From contig NZ_CP046115.1 in assembly GCF_009707385.1 (NCBI RefSeq), positions 4,154,001 through 4,218,000 on the forward strand: a stretch of 64,000 bases of DNA, written 5' to 3'. This DNA is from Klebsiella oxytoca. Lineage in GTDB: Bacteria > Pseudomonadota > Gammaproteobacteria > Enterobacterales > Enterobacteriaceae. Positions 43,713-55,007 of this stretch are shown in pieces. Numbering within the stretch: the first letter of the stretch is position 1; the number at the start of each line of letters is the position of its first letter. The translations under genes and the position numbers were made by a program. The notes under the pieces are model-generated. The model was given only the letters and a program-made list of their open reading frames with translations, did no database searches and was not told where the DNA came from.

Positions 43713-44726
43713 TCAGGCATGCGGGCCGGAAATCATCGACTCGCGTTCAATCAGCTCGCCGGGGAAGGTTTGCATAAATTTGAAATCACCGCCGTCGAGC
43801 ATAACGATCAGCCGGTTAATGCTCTCTTTGATCATCTCCGTCACCGGGACTTTGACGCTGGAGAGCGCCGGAACCATATATGGCGCCAGCACGATATCGT
43901 CAAAGCCCACCACCGAGACCTGCTCCGGGACCTTGACGCCGATCTGATGCAGCTGTTTCATCGCGCCAACCGCCATATCGTCGTTGCTCGCCACCAGCGC
44001 GCTGTAGCCGACCCGGCGCTGGCGCAGCGTTTCCACCCCGGCAGCGCCGGTTTCCGGCGTCCAGCGGCCTTCGACGATAAGATCCTTATTCAGGTCAATG
44101 CCGTGGCGGGCCAGCGCGTCTTTATAGCCCGAGAGACGCTCAACGCCGGTTGGCGAATCCAGCGAACCGGTAATAAACGCGATTTCCCGATGGCCCAGCG
44201 CGATAAGCTTTTCCACCGCCATCATCGCCGAAGCTTTTTGATCGGACCAGACGCAGTGGCTGGCGTTGCGGCGCAGGCGGCGGTTAAGCACCATTATTGG
44301 CTGTTCGTGATTTTCAATGATCTCATCCATCTCATCGACGCTGAGAAAGCGCGGGTAGATGATAATCGCATCGCAGCGCAGATCGAGCAGATACTGAATC
44401 GCCTCACGCTCCTCCTGCGCGCTGTGCTTACCGTCGGCGAGGATCAGCTGCCGTCCTTTATCTTCCGTCATTCGCGCCACGTGGTAGAGCAGTTCGCTGA
44501 AATAGACGCCGTGATACAGCGTGTTGGTCACCACCAGCCCGAGGGTCTGCGTCTTTTTCGTCGCCAGGTTACGTGCCAGCAGATTCGGCCGGTAGCCGCT
44601 TTCAGCCACCGCCTGAAACACCCGGTCTTTGGTCTCCTGGCTGACGTAGCCGTTCCCCGACAGCACTCGCGAAACGGTAGCCTTTGATACGCCCGCGCGC
44701 TTCGCTACCTCCAGCATCGTTGCCAT
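43713..44726 (-). CDS. ascG: AscG, LacI-family repressor of ascFB
   Basis: The 337-residue repressor has the LacI helix-turn-helix MLEVAKRAGVSKATVSRVLSG split at the N-terminus and a periplasmic-binding-protein-like ligand domain (ALVASNDDMAVGAM, VVGFDDIVLAPYMVPAL). In E. coli AscG represses the asc genes for arbutin, salicin and cellobiose-type sugars. The ATG at 44726 preceded by CAGGAATAACC gives MATMLEV, matching E. coli; an in-frame start at 44768 is less likely. It is divergent from ascF. Confidence 0.95.
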   Translation of the reverse strand: MATMLEVAKRAGVSKATVSRVLSGNGYVSQETKDRVFQAVAESGYRPNLLARNLATKKTQTLGLVVTNTLYHGVYFSELLYHVARMTEDKGRQLILADGKHSAQEEREAIQYLLDLRCDAIIIYPRFLSVDEMDEIIENHEQPIMVLNRRLRRNASHCVWSDQKASAMMAVEKLIALGHREIAFITGSLDSPTGVERLSGYKDALARHGIDLNKDLIVEGRWTPETGAAGVETLRQRRVGYSALVASNDDMAVGAMKQLHQIGVKVPEQVSVVGFDDIVLAPYMVPALSSVKVPVTEMIKESINRLIVMLDGGDFKFMQTFPGELIERESMISGPHA

Positions 44727-44893
44727 GTGGTTATTCCTGTTGCCAATGTAGCCCGCAGTGTACTGCACGCGCGGCGCTTTTTCAGCATTTGCGCTTAGCG
44801 CCCGCCCCCGACTCGCTAAGCGATCAAAATCACAAAATTAAGATCTGAATTTTTTAATTCTTGTAACCTGATAAGAAACTATTAATGATTATG

Positions 44894-44907
44894 TGGAACC
44901 GGTTTCC
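44894..44907 (+). promoter_or_regulatory. AscG operator-like palindrome
   Basis: The sequence around GGAACCGGTTTCC is a LacI/GalR-type near-palindrome with a central CG, about 80 nt upstream of ascF. AscG is the likely ligand by position. The 257-bp gap holds no further clear feature. Confidence 0.6.
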
Positions 44908-44983
44908 TATGTATGCATGATACCGCTCGTTTTTTCGCTGCGGTGACAAGCCAGTACCCTATTGATAAACAGGATAAAATCCG

Positions 44984-46426
44984 ATGTCTAAAAATTATGC
45001 AGCCCTGGCGCAGCAGATTATCACGGCAATTGGCGGCGCGGAGAACGTTGCTGCCGTCACCCACTGCATGACCCGCCTGCGTTTCGTGGTTAAAGATAAC
45101 GAGCGGGTCGACAGCGCTACCCTGAAAGGGCTGAAAGGCGTACTCGGCGTGGTGCGTAGCGATAACCAGTGTCAGGTGATCGTCGGCAATACCGTCTCCC
45201 AGGCGTATCGCGAAGTGGTGGCGCTGCTGCCGGGGGATCTGCGCCCTGCCGAAACCCAGGGGAAACCGCCCATCACGCTGAAACGCATCGGCGCCGGGAT
45301 CCTCGATGCGCTGATCGGCACCATGTCGCCGCTGATCCCGGCGATTATCGGCGGATCGATGGTCAAACTGCTGGCGATGATCTTAGAGATGACCGGCGCG
45401 CTGCCCAAAGGCGCGCCCACGTTGACCATTCTGACGGTGATTGGAGACGGCGCGTTCTTCTTCCTGCCGCTGATGGTCGCCGCCTCCGCGGCGGTGAAGT
45501 TCAAAACCAATATGTCGCTGGCGATTGCCATTGCCGGGGTGCTGGTGCATCCGAGCTTTATCGAGCTGATGGCCAAAGCCGCCCAGGGCGAGCACGTGGA
45601 GTTCGCCTTTATTCCGGTGACGGCGGTGAAATATACCTATACCGTGATCCCGGCGCTGGTGATGACCTGGTGCCTCTCTTATATCGAACGCTGGGTCGAT
45701 CGTATCACCCCGGCGGTCACCAAAAACTTCCTTAAACCGATGCTGATCGTGCTCATCGCCGCTCCGCTGTCAATTCTGCTGATCGGCCCGCTCGGCATCT
45801 GGATCGGTAGCGCAATTTCCGCGCTGGTTTATACCATTCATAGCTACCTGGGCTGGCTGTCGGTGGCGATTATGGGCGCCCTGTGGCCGCTGCTGGTGAT
45901 GACCGGGATGCACCGCGTTTTTACCCCGACTATTATTCAGACCATTGCCGAAACCGGTAAAGAGGGCATGGTGATGCCGTCGGAAATCGGCGCCAACCTG
46001 TCGCTGGGCGGCTCATCGCTGGCGGTGGCGTGGAAAACCAAAAACCCGGAATTACGCCAGACGGCGCTGGCGGCGGCGGCTTCCGCCATTCTGGCGGGAA
46101 TCTCGGAACCCGCGCTGTACGGCGTGGCGGTGCGCCTGAAGCGACCGCTGATTGCCAGCCTGATCAGCGGCTTTATCTGCGGCGCGGTGGCCGGCATTGC
46201 CGGGCTCGCCAGCCACTCGATGGCGGCACCGGGACTATTTACCAGCGTCCAGTTTTTCGACCCGGCCAATCCGATGACCATCGTCTGGGTCTTTGGCGTC
46301 ATGGCGCTGGCGGTAGTACTGTCGTTTGTCCTGACGCTGATGCTCGGCTTTGAAGATATTCCGCAAGAAGAAGCCGCCGCCGACGCCAGACAGCGCCAGG
46401 CCAGCACGCAAGCTTCTCACGCCTGA
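44984..46426 (+). CDS. ascF: Beta-glucoside-specific PTS IIBC component AscF
   Basis: AscF imports and phosphorylates aryl-beta-glucosides and cellobiose-like sugars. The N-terminal IIB domain has the phosphocysteine Cys28 in AVTHCMTRLRFVV, and a IIC domain with about ten hydrophobic segments follows from residue 105. No C-terminal IIA domain is present, as in E. coli AscF, so a IIA from elsewhere is needed. It has 480 residues and a Gln/Ala-rich hydrophilic end. ascB follows after 26 nt. Confidence 0.95.
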   Translation: MSKNYAALAQQIITAIGGAENVAAVTHCMTRLRFVVKDNERVDSATLKGLKGVLGVVRSDNQCQVIVGNTVSQAYREVVALLPGDLRPAETQGKPPITLKRIGAGILDALIGTMSPLIPAIIGGSMVKLLAMILEMTGALPKGAPTLTILTVIGDGAFFFLPLMVAASAAVKFKTNMSLAIAIAGVLVHPSFIELMAKAAQGEHVEFAFIPVTAVKYTYTVIPALVMTWCLSYIERWVDRITPAVTKNFLKPMLIVLIAAPLSILLIGPLGIWIGSAISALVYTIHSYLGWLSVAIMGALWPLLVMTGMHRVFTPTIIQTIAETGKEGMVMPSEIGANLSLGGSSLAVAWKTKNPELRQTALAAAASAILAGISEPALYGVAVRLKRPLIASLISGFICGAVAGIAGLASHSMAAPGLFTSVQFFDPANPMTIVWVFGVMALAVVLSFVLTLMLGFEDIPQEEAAADARQRQASTQASHA

Positions 46427-46449
46427 ACACAATTTTGTTAACGAGGTAA

Positions 46450-47877
<1,428 letters not shown>

Positions 47878-47935
47878 AGTGCCCCGCAGACTGAGGGATG
47901 CTCAGCCTGGCAAACACCTGCAACACGGAAATTTT

Positions 47936-48335
47936 CCCGGCTCGCGCTGCGCTTAGCCGGGCTACAGGTTCATCAACGCCCGCGGACCGGTAGCCCGGAC
48001 AGATGCGCAACATCGCCTCCGGGAATGGCAAACGCCAGGGTGACAAAAGTAGCCGAACCCCGGGTAAGGCGTTTACGTCATGACCCGGGAAAAAAGTAAA
48101 CTTGCTCCCCCTGGCCGAACTCCCGGCTTGCGCTGCGCTTAGCCGGGCTACAGGTTCATCAACGCCCCCGGACCGGTAGCCCGGACAGATGCGCAGCATC
48201 GCCTCCGGGAATGGCAAACGCCAGGGTGACAAAAGTAGCCGAACCCCGGGTAAGGCGTTTACGTCATGACCCGGGAAAAAAGTAAACTTGCTCCCCTGAC
48301 TGAACTCCAAGCTTGCGCTGCGCTTAGCCGGGGAA
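47936..48335. repeat. BIME with tandem 185-bp units
   Basis: Two nearly identical units start at about 47936 and 48122, each with three REP palindromes (CCCGGCTCGCGCTGCGC, TAGCCCGGACAGATGCGC and CCCCGGGTAAGGCG), and a third, truncated unit begins near 48308 and runs into the end of hycI. It fills the 446-bp gap between the convergent ascB and hycI. Confidence 0.9.
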
Positions 48336-48809
48336 CGCCGGCTCCTCTGCGGCTTCCAGCGCCGCAAAACCGCCCTGCCCCTGCCACCCATCAAGCCGCG
48401 CGTACACCGCTTCGACCGCGTCCTTAATCGGCTGGGTCATCGGGTAATAAAAGCCGACGATATCCGGCTGAATACCCAAGAAAATCACCTCGCCGACATC
48501 CTCTTTTAGCTGATCGATAAGATAGTTAAGCGGCATATTGTGGGTGGTCATCATAAACATTTCAGCGATATCGTCCGGGTCAACAATGCGGATATAGCCG
48601 GGGTTGAGCCCCATATCGGTGGCGTCGACGATCAGCAGGCGCTCGGGGCGCAGCTCGCGGATGGCGACAATATCGTTTTCCGGCGCGCTGCCGCCGTCGA
48701 TCACCACCCAGTCGCCAACCGGATTGGCCGCGCACATCTCCGCCAGCAGCGGACCTGCGCCGTCGTCGCCCATCATGCTGTTACCGACACAGAGTAAAAC
48801 GTCAGTCAC
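48324..48809 (-). CDS. hycI: HycI, hydrogenase-3 maturation endopeptidase
   Basis: HycI removes the C-terminal peptide of pre-HycE after nickel insertion. The 161-residue protease has nickel-binding features GNSMMGDDGAGP at residues 9-20 and VDATDMGLNPG in the middle. It is five residues longer than E. coli HycI: the final PAFPG and the TAA stop are encoded by the edge of the REP array. It overlaps hycH by 8 nt and is the last gene of hyc. Confidence 0.96.
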   Translation of the reverse strand: MTDVLLCVGNSMMGDDGAGPLLAEMCAANPVGDWVVIDGGSAPENDIVAIRELRPERLLIVDATDMGLNPGYIRIVDPDDIAEMFMMTTHNMPLNYLIDQLKEDVGEVIFLGIQPDIVGFYYPMTQPIKDAVEAVYARLDGWQGQGGFAALEAAEEPAFPG

Positions 48810-49212
48810 GTAGTCTCCTCACCATCAGATAGATGGCGCTTTCCTGGTGAATATCATGCAGCATGCTGAGCAGGGTTTTACTCCACGCCTGCTGCTGGGG
48901 GGTTTGCGCGGACTGCGCTTTATCAAAAGCGTTAGCCAGCATCGTCACGTGATTGCTGTCGATAACGATCTCGCCATACTTCGGCACGCCTTCCATTTTG
49001 CGCCGCGCGGTGCTGCCCCCTTCGAGAGTGGCGATCCACTCCAGATACGCCTCCCATGGACAGCTTAACGCCGCTTCCAGGCAGTCGATGACGCCGAGGT
49101 GGTGGCCAATCGCCAGGCTGTAATAGACCACCTGCTGCGCCTGATCCGGCGTCGCGTCGTTCTCATCAATAAATTTACGGCTCAGCTGACTGAACACCAC
49201 CGTCTCGCTCAT
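48802..49212 (-). CDS. hycH: HycH, hydrogenase-3 assembly protein
   Basis: HycH is a 136-residue cytoplasmic protein needed for conversion of the large-subunit precursor to the mature form, by an unclear mechanism. It has no cofactor motif; the sequence [21 protein letters not shown] is conserved in the family. The length equals that of E. coli. It overlaps hycG by 4 nt and hycI by 8 nt, so stoichiometric translation is likely. Confidence 0.95.
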   Translation of the reverse strand: MSETVVFSQLSRKFIDENDATPDQAQQVVYYSLAIGHHLGVIDCLEAALSCPWEAYLEWIATLEGGSTARRKMEGVPKYGEIVIDSNHVTMLANAFDKAQSAQTPQQQAWSKTLLSMLHDIHQESAIYLMVRRLRD

Positions 49213-49976
49213 CGGATACGCGCCCCCTCGACCACCTGATTCAGATGGGTGACGATTTCGGTGAGACGCGGATCTTTCTCCGCCTCCAGCCAGCGCACCA
49301 CCTGGCTATCGCCCTGCGTCAGCAGGCGCATATAGTCGTCGGCAATCTGCCGGCCATAGCGGTAGCCCGCCAGACGACGCGCTTCGCGGTCGATACGCAC
49401 GCGCAGCGGCTGTACCATATCCGGATGAAGGATCTCGGTTGGCTGTTCATCCTGTTCGCCCGGCAGACGGGCGTGGATTTTCTGCTCCAGCAGGCCCAGC
49501 GCCATCGCGAAGCCGTACAGCGTGGCGGCAGGTGTCGGTGGACAGCCCGGAATATAGACGTCGACCGGCACGATTTTGTCGGTACCGCCCCATACGCAGT
49601 ACAGATCGTGGAAAATACCGCCACTGTTGCCGCAGGCGCCGTAAGAGATGCAGATTTTCGGATCCGGCGCCGATTGCCACGCGCGCAGCGCGGGAGAACG
49701 CATCGCCCGGGTCACCGCGCCGGTAAACAGCAGAATATCGGCGTGACGCGGCGACGGCACCACTTTAATCCCAAAGCGCTCGGCGTCGAACAGCGGCGAC
49801 AGGGTGGCGAAAATCTCGATCTCGCAGCCATTGCAGCCGCCGCAGTCCACCCGATAGACGTAGGCGGAACGTTTGATTTTCTTCAGCAACGAAGCCTTCA
49901 TGCTGGCGATAGACTCATCCACCGTCATCGGCAGCGGAATGCCGTTTTCATCGCGCGGGCCTAATAAATTGCTCAT
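49209..49976 (-). CDS. hycG: HycG, small (4Fe-4S) subunit of hydrogenase 3
   Basis: HycG is the NuoB/PSST homologue that carries the cluster next to the NiFe site. Cluster ligands are in [10 protein letters not shown] around residue 45, [19 protein letters not shown] and [12 protein letters not shown]. It has 255 residues as in E. coli, and the C-terminal extension after [10 protein letters not shown] is typical of HycG. It is part of the membrane-associated peripheral arm of formate hydrogenlyase. Confidence 0.97.
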   Translation of the reverse strand: MSNLLGPRDENGIPLPMTVDESIASMKASLLKKIKRSAYVYRVDCGGCNGCEIEIFATLSPLFDAERFGIKVVPSPRHADILLFTGAVTRAMRSPALRAWQSAPDPKICISYGACGNSGGIFHDLYCVWGGTDKIVPVDVYIPGCPPTPAATLYGFAMALGLLEQKIHARLPGEQDEQPTEILHPDMVQPLRVRIDREARRLAGYRYGRQIADDYMRLLTQGDSQVVRWLEAEKDPRLTEIVTHLNQVVEGARIR

Positions 49977-50518
49977 CAGCTGGCCTCCCTCATATGGCGA
50001 GTCAGTTCAATACGATCGGACGGCACCAGGCACTTCTGGCGTTTGCATTCCGGGCAGGTCTCAAAACTTTCGCGATGCAGCTCGGCGCGGGTATCACCGT
50101 TGTGCTTAAGCAGCGCAATGGCATAGTCGATCTCTTTTTGTACCGCGAAAGGCCGTTCGCACACCCGGCAGTGGCAAATGGCAAAACGCGACTGCTGGAG
50201 AAAATCCTCTTTCTTCCATACCGCCAGCTCGTACTCCTGAGAGAGCTTAATCGCCGCCGTCGGGCAGACCTCTTCGCAGCGTCCGCAGAAAATACAGCGC
50301 CCGAGGTTGAACTGCCACGCCAGCTGGTTAGTCGCCAGATCGGTCTCTACCGTCAGGGCGTTCGACGGACAGGCGTTAACACAGGCGGCGCAGCCGATGC
50401 ACTGCTGCGGATTATGCTCCGGCTTGCCGCGGAAATTTTTATCCACCGGCATCGGCTCCAGCGGGTATGAGTGCGTCGCGGTGCCGGTCTTAATGACTTT
50501 TTTGATAAAGGTAAACAT
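49976..50518 (-). CDS. hycF: HycF, NuoI-like ferredoxin subunit of formate hydrogenlyase
   Basis: HycF carries two 4Fe-4S clusters in [16 protein letters not shown] and [16 protein letters not shown] and a C-terminal part with extra cysteines ([10 protein letters not shown] and [10 protein letters not shown]) that may bind zinc or iron. The 180-residue protein equals E. coli HycF. It shares one base with hycG and follows hycE after 9 nt. Confidence 0.97.
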   Translation of the reverse strand: MFTFIKKVIKTGTATHSYPLEPMPVDKNFRGKPEHNPQQCIGCAACVNACPSNALTVETDLATNQLAWQFNLGRCIFCGRCEEVCPTAAIKLSQEYELAVWKKEDFLQQSRFAICHCRVCERPFAVQKEIDYAIALLKHNGDTRAELHRESFETCPECKRQKCLVPSDRIELTRHMREAS

Positions 50519-50527
50519 GGCGATTCC

Positions 50528-52237
50528 TTATTTCAGCGGCGAGTTTTTACGCTCGATGCTGTAGCGCTCCAGCTCTTTGTACGGCACCACTTTGCTCTTC
50601 TTCTTGCGCACATCGACCACCGTCATGCGGTCGGTACAGGAGTAGCAGGGGTCAAGGCTGCCGATGATCAGCGGCGCGTCGGAGACGGTATTGCCGCGCA
50701 GCATATAGCGCAGAGTCGGCCAGTTGGCGTAGGTCGCCGCCCGGCAGCGCCAGCGGTACAGCTTCTGGTTGTCGCCGGTCATGCTCCAGTGGATATCATC
50801 GCCGCGCGGCGCTTCCGAGAAGCCCAGCGCGAAGCGGTGCGGAATATAGGTGAAGCCCTCCACCATCAGCGGGCCGCCCGGCAGATTATCGAGGCCAAAG
50901 TCGATCATGTTTAGCGCGGTATAAACTTCGTTGATGCGCACCTTGAGGCGTGAAATCACGTCGCAGCCCTGCTCGCTGTGCACTTCCATCGGCAGCAGAC
51001 CGTAACCAACGAACGGGTGATCGGCGCGAGTATCGCGGGCGTGGCCGCTGGCGCGCACCATCGGGCCGACGTTGCTGAAGTCGCGGGCGATTTCTGGATC
51101 CAGACGGCCAATACCGACGGTGCGCAGCTCCATATTCGGTGTGCTGAGCAGCATATCCACCAGCTCCTGCACGTCGCGGCGCATCTGCTGCGCCAGCTGG
51201 CGGGTCTGGATCATGTCCTCTTTCAGCAGGTCGCGACGGATGCCGCCAATCAGGTTCAGGCCGTAGGTTTTGCGCGCCCCGGTGAGAATTTCCGCCATCT
51301 TCATCGAGGTTTCGCGCACGCGGAAGAACTGCATAAAACCGGAGTCGAAGCCGGTAAAGTGGCAGGCGAGGCCGAGGTTCAGCAGGTGCGAGTGCAGGCG
51401 CTCCACCTCCAGCAGAATGGCGCGGATCATCTGCGCGCGTTCCGGCACTACGATGCCCATCGCATTCTCCACCGAAGTGGTGTAGGCGGTGCTGTGGGCG
51501 AAGCCGCAGATACCGCACACGCGGTCCGACAGGAAGGTCACCTCGTTGTAGCCCATCCGGGTTTCCGCCAGCTTTTCCATCCCGCGATGGACGTAGAACA
51601 GGCGGTAGTCGGCGTCGATAATATTTTCGCCGTCAACAAACAGGCGGAAGTGGCCCGGTTCATCGGAGGTGACGTGCAGCGGGCCAATCGGCACCACGTT
51701 GTTTTTCTTGCTGCCCAGCTCGTTGATAAACTCGTAGGTTTCCGCGTCGGTAGTCGGCGCCGGGCGCTGGCGGTAGTCCATGCTGTCTTTACGCAGCGGA
51801 TAGAGTTCATCCGGCCAGTCGTCCGGCAGCACCAGCCGGCGCTCGTCCGGCAGGCCAACCGGCACGAGACCGTACATATCGCGCACTTCGCGCTCGCCCC
51901 ACACCGCCGCCGGCACGCGTGGCGTCACCGACGGATATTCCGGTTTATTGGCGTCCACCTCCACGCGCACGGTTACCCAGCATTTGGTGCCCTGCTCCAT
52001 CGACAGCACGTAGTAGACGGCGTAGTGGCCATTCAGTTTACGTTCGTCGTTGCCAAACAGCACCGACAGCCAGCCGCCCTGCTTGTAGTACAGGAACTCG
52101 ACCACTTCCGGCAGATAGTTGACCTTCACCGTAACCGTCAACTGATCTTTGGTCTGCCAGGCTTCATCCAGCACCACGCCCGGAAAGGCCTGATGCAGCG
52201 CGGCGAGATAGTGTTGACCGATTTTTTCTTCAGACAT
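50528..52237 (-). CDS. hycE: HycE, large NiFe subunit of hydrogenase 3 (precursor)
   Basis: HycE combines a NuoC-like N-terminal domain and a NuoD-like domain with the NiFe active site. Ligand motifs are RVCGICGFAHS and DPCYSCTDR near the end; the latter ends at Arg537, after which a 32-residue tail is removed by HycI. ATG 52237 with AAGAGAG in front gives 569 residues, identical in length to E. coli; the TTG two codons upstream is unlikely. It is transcribed with hycABCD upstream and hycFGHI downstream. Confidence 0.98.
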   Translation of the reverse strand: MSEEKIGQHYLAALHQAFPGVVLDEAWQTKDQLTVTVKVNYLPEVVEFLYYKQGGWLSVLFGNDERKLNGHYAVYYVLSMEQGTKCWVTVRVEVDANKPEYPSVTPRVPAAVWGEREVRDMYGLVPVGLPDERRLVLPDDWPDELYPLRKDSMDYRQRPAPTTDAETYEFINELGSKKNNVVPIGPLHVTSDEPGHFRLFVDGENIIDADYRLFYVHRGMEKLAETRMGYNEVTFLSDRVCGICGFAHSTAYTTSVENAMGIVVPERAQMIRAILLEVERLHSHLLNLGLACHFTGFDSGFMQFFRVRETSMKMAEILTGARKTYGLNLIGGIRRDLLKEDMIQTRQLAQQMRRDVQELVDMLLSTPNMELRTVGIGRLDPEIARDFSNVGPMVRASGHARDTRADHPFVGYGLLPMEVHSEQGCDVISRLKVRINEVYTALNMIDFGLDNLPGGPLMVEGFTYIPHRFALGFSEAPRGDDIHWSMTGDNQKLYRWRCRAATYANWPTLRYMLRGNTVSDAPLIIGSLDPCYSCTDRMTVVDVRKKKSKVVPYKELERYSIERKNSPLK

Positions 52238-52254
52238 GCTCAAACTCTCTTAAA

Positions 52255-53178
52255 TCACGCCACCAGCAAGGAGACGAAGGCTAAAAAGGCAAAACCAAAC
52301 CCGGCCCAGGTGACGCGGGAGGTGGCGCAAAAGCGCAGACGCGCCATGCTGTTTTCGAACAGCGCGATAATCAGTACTCCCGCCACCAGCTTGACGACGG
52401 CGACCACCAGCGCCAGCAGCAGACCAACAGCGCTAAAGCTGGTCATCTGTCCCCACGGGATAAATACGCCGACGAACATTTGCAGGACCACCAGCTGCTT
52501 GAGGCTGATGCCCCACTTCAGCACGCCGAAGCCGCTACCGCTGTATTCCGAGAGCAGGCCTTCCTGCAGCTCCTGCTCCGCTTCCGCCAGGTCGAACGGC
52601 AGCTTGCCCATTTCGATAAAGGTGGCGAAAGCGCAGGCGCACAGCGCCAGAATCAGCGGGAGAGTGCGGGCGGCAGGCCAGTGATAAATGGTGTCGGTTA
52701 TATTGCTGATATGAGTGGATCCGGCGACCTGCGCCGCGACCCACAGGCCAAGCAGCAGGATCGGCTCCACCAGCACGCCGAGCATCGCTTCGCGGCTTGC
52801 CCCGATAGCGGTAAACGGGCTGCCGGTATCGAGGCCGGAGATAGCGAAGAAGAAACGGGCGATAGCGAACAGGTAGATCAGGGTAATCAGGTCGCCCAGC
52901 CCCGCCATCGGCGAATCAACGGTCACCACCGGCAGCGCGGTAGCGATGGTCAGCATCACGCCGACCATCACGTACGGCGTCAGGCGGAAGACCCAGCCGG
53001 AGGCATCCGGGCCAACGCTCTGGCGCCCCAGTAGTTTCAGGATATCCCGGTACTCCTGCAGTACGCCCGGGCCGCGGCGATTATGCAGACGCGCGCGGGC
53101 GACGCGGGTCACCCCGGACAACAGCGGCGCGGCGGCGAACAGCACCAGCGCCTGCAACAATGCAATTAATACGCTCAT
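52255..53178 (-). CDS. hycD: HycD, membrane anchor subunit of formate hydrogenlyase (NuoH-like)
   Basis: This 307-residue inner-membrane protein anchors the hydrogenase arm. About eight transmembrane helices and the family motifs RRGPGVLQEYRDILKLL and ALCACAFATFIEMGKLPFDLAEAEQELQEG (shown as the run GKLPFDLAEAEQELQEG) identify the NuoH/HycD family. The length equals that of E. coli. It follows hycC by 2 nt. Confidence 0.97.
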   Translation of the reverse strand: MSVLIALLQALVLFAAAPLLSGVTRVARARLHNRRGPGVLQEYRDILKLLGRQSVGPDASGWVFRLTPYVMVGVMLTIATALPVVTVDSPMAGLGDLITLIYLFAIARFFFAISGLDTGSPFTAIGASREAMLGVLVEPILLLGLWVAAQVAGSTHISNITDTIYHWPAARTLPLILALCACAFATFIEMGKLPFDLAEAEQELQEGLLSEYSGSGFGVLKWGISLKQLVVLQMFVGVFIPWGQMTSFSAVGLLLALVVAVVKLVAGVLIIALFENSMARLRFCATSRVTWAGFGFAFLAFVSLLVA

Positions 53179-53180
53179 TC

Positions 53181-55007
53181 TCAGGCTCCTCGGGAAATCA
53201 CAATCACCACCAGTACCGCCAGCTCCACCAGCGCCACGCCGCGAAACAGCGCGGGCGCGGAAGCGTTCTGCCAGCCGGGGATCAGGCGTACCGGGTTTAG
53301 CCAGTGGCGCAGCTTCAGGATCGGCGCAAAAGCCTCTTTCACCGGCATGGCGAAACCGTGGGCGGTCACCACCATGGATTTTTCATGGTCGTAGCCGCAG
53401 ACCCAGGCCGCGCCGCGCGAGCGCGCCGGCAGGCGGTCGCCCTTGAAGAAGATCATCAGCAGCAGCGGCAGCAGCGGGCAGGCAATCAGCAGAATGGCGA
53501 TCAGCGGCTGGGAGACCACGCTGGAGACCTCCGTCTGCACCGGAAACGCCCCGCTCACCAGCGGCAGCAGCCACGGTGCCGCCACGCCGCCGATAACGCA
53601 GCACGCGGCGGCCAACACCACGCTAAAGGTCATCAGCCCCGGCGCGCAGGTGGCGTTTTCCGCCTCTTTGCTGCGCGGCGCGCCGAGGAAAGTGACGCCG
53701 TAGACTTTCGCCATACACATCACCGCCAGCGCCCCAGTAATCGCCAGGCCCACCGCCAGCAGCGGCCCAAGCAGGCGGCCAACAAACGCGTCGCTGGTGC
53801 TCAACTTAAAGAAGGATTGATAGATAACCCACTCCCCGGCAAAGCCGTTCAGCGGCGGCAGCGCGGCCATCGCCATCAGGCCAACCAGCATAGAGAGCGA
53901 AATCAGCGGCATTTTTTTACCAATACCGCCGAGCTTTTCAATATCGCGATGGCCGGTGCGGAACCACACTGCCCCCGCGCCAAGGAACAGCGTGGTTTTG
54001 AACAGGCTATGGTTGATCAGGTGATACATGCCGCCGATAAACCCCAGCACCATCAGGGTTGGGTTATGGGTCGCCACGCCGGTGACGAATGCCCCGAGGC
54101 CGAGCAGGATAATGCCGATGTTTTCCAGAGTGTGGTAAGCCAGCAGGCGCTGAATATTGTGCTCCATCAGGGCGTACAGCCCGCCGATAAAGGCGGTAAT
54201 CATTCCCAGCACCAGCAGCATCACGCCCCACCACAGCGGCGGCACGCTACCGGCCAGCGAGACGGTCAGGATGCCGTACAGGCCGACCTTCATCACCACC
54301 GTTGAGAACAGCGCGGCGGCCGGGGCGCTGGCGCCGGCGTGGGCCTGCGGCGCCCAGCCGTGCAGCGGGATCACCCCGGCCAGCAGCGCGAAGCCGATCA
54401 GGCCCGGCAGCCACAGCAGCGCGTTTTGCGGTGCCGCCACCACCAGCTGAGTAATCTGCCCCAGCTCAAGGGTGCCGTAGGTCGACCAGACCAGCCAGCA
54501 GCTCCACGCCATCAGCAGCGTACCGAGGCGTCCCAGCGCAAACCACAGCTTGCCGGACTGCGCGCAGCCGGTAAGAAACGCAGCGCAAAGGGCCATGATT
54601 TCCGCCATCACCACCAGCGCGCCGAAGTTCGTCACCACCACGGCGCAGACGGCGGCGGCCAGCAGGAGATTTACCAGCAGACCGTTGGCTTTAACCTGCG
54701 GATGACGATGCCAGGCGATATTGAACAGCGATATCGGCAGCGCCGACAGGCCGATGGCCAGCAGCCACAGCGCGTTCACGCCGCCAACCCGCATTGTGAG
54801 ATGCAGCATCTGCAGCATGCCGCCGTTCAGACGCTCAGGCATCAGCAGCGTCGTGGCGCCCGCCAGCACCAGCATCACGCTGGCGACCGCGCCGCCAATT
54901 CCGGCAATCGCCCCGCTCAGCGGTTTGCGCAGGGCGAACAAAAACGCCAGCACCGCGCTGGCGGCGTACCAGGCCACCGCCTGATTCACTAATGCAACCA
55001 CGCTCAT
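53181..55007 (-). CDS. hycC: HycC, antiporter-like membrane subunit of formate hydrogenlyase
   Basis: HycC resembles NuoL/M/N proton-pumping subunits, with about 14-16 transmembrane helices in 608 residues. The Lys/Glu/His features are visible in PLHGWAPQAHAGASAP and YGLYALMEHNIQRLLAYHTLENIGII (within IQRLLAYHTLENIG). It probably contributes to ion coupling during formate oxidation to CO2 and H2. It overlaps hycB by 4 nt. Confidence 0.97.
   Translation of the reverse strand: MSVVALVNQAVAWYAASAVLAFLFALRKPLSGAIAGIGGAVASVMLVLAGATTLLMPERLNGGMLQMLHLTMRVGGVNALWLLAIGLSALPISLFNIAWHRHPQVKANGLLVNLLLAAAVCAVVVTNFGALVVMAEIMALCAAFLTGCAQSGKLWFALGRLGTLLMAWSCWLVWSTYGTLELGQITQLVVAAPQNALLWLPGLIGFALLAGVIPLHGWAPQAHAGASAPAAALFSTVVMKVGLYGILTVSLAGSVPPLWWGVMLLVLGMITAFIGGLYALMEHNIQRLLAYHTLENIGIILLGLGAFVTGVATHNPTLMVLGFIGGMYHLINHSLFKTTLFLGAGAVWFRTGHRDIEKLGGIGKKMPLISLSMLVGLMAMAALPPLNGFAGEWVIYQSFFKLSTSDAFVGRLLGPLLAVGLAITGALAVMCMAKVYGVTFLGAPRSKEAENATCAPGLMTFSVVLAAACCVIGGVAAPWLLPLVSGAFPVQTEVSSVVSQPLIAILLIACPLLPLLLMIFFKGDRLPARSRGAAWVCGYDHEKSMVVTAHGFAMPVKEAFAPILKLRHWLNPVRLIPGWQNASAPALFRGVALVELAVLVVIVISRGA

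Noticed and set aside
50978..52684. Plus-strand open frame of 568 codons
   Set aside because: It is antisense to hycE and hycD, both intact; the His/Arg-rich composition fits a codon-bias shadow.
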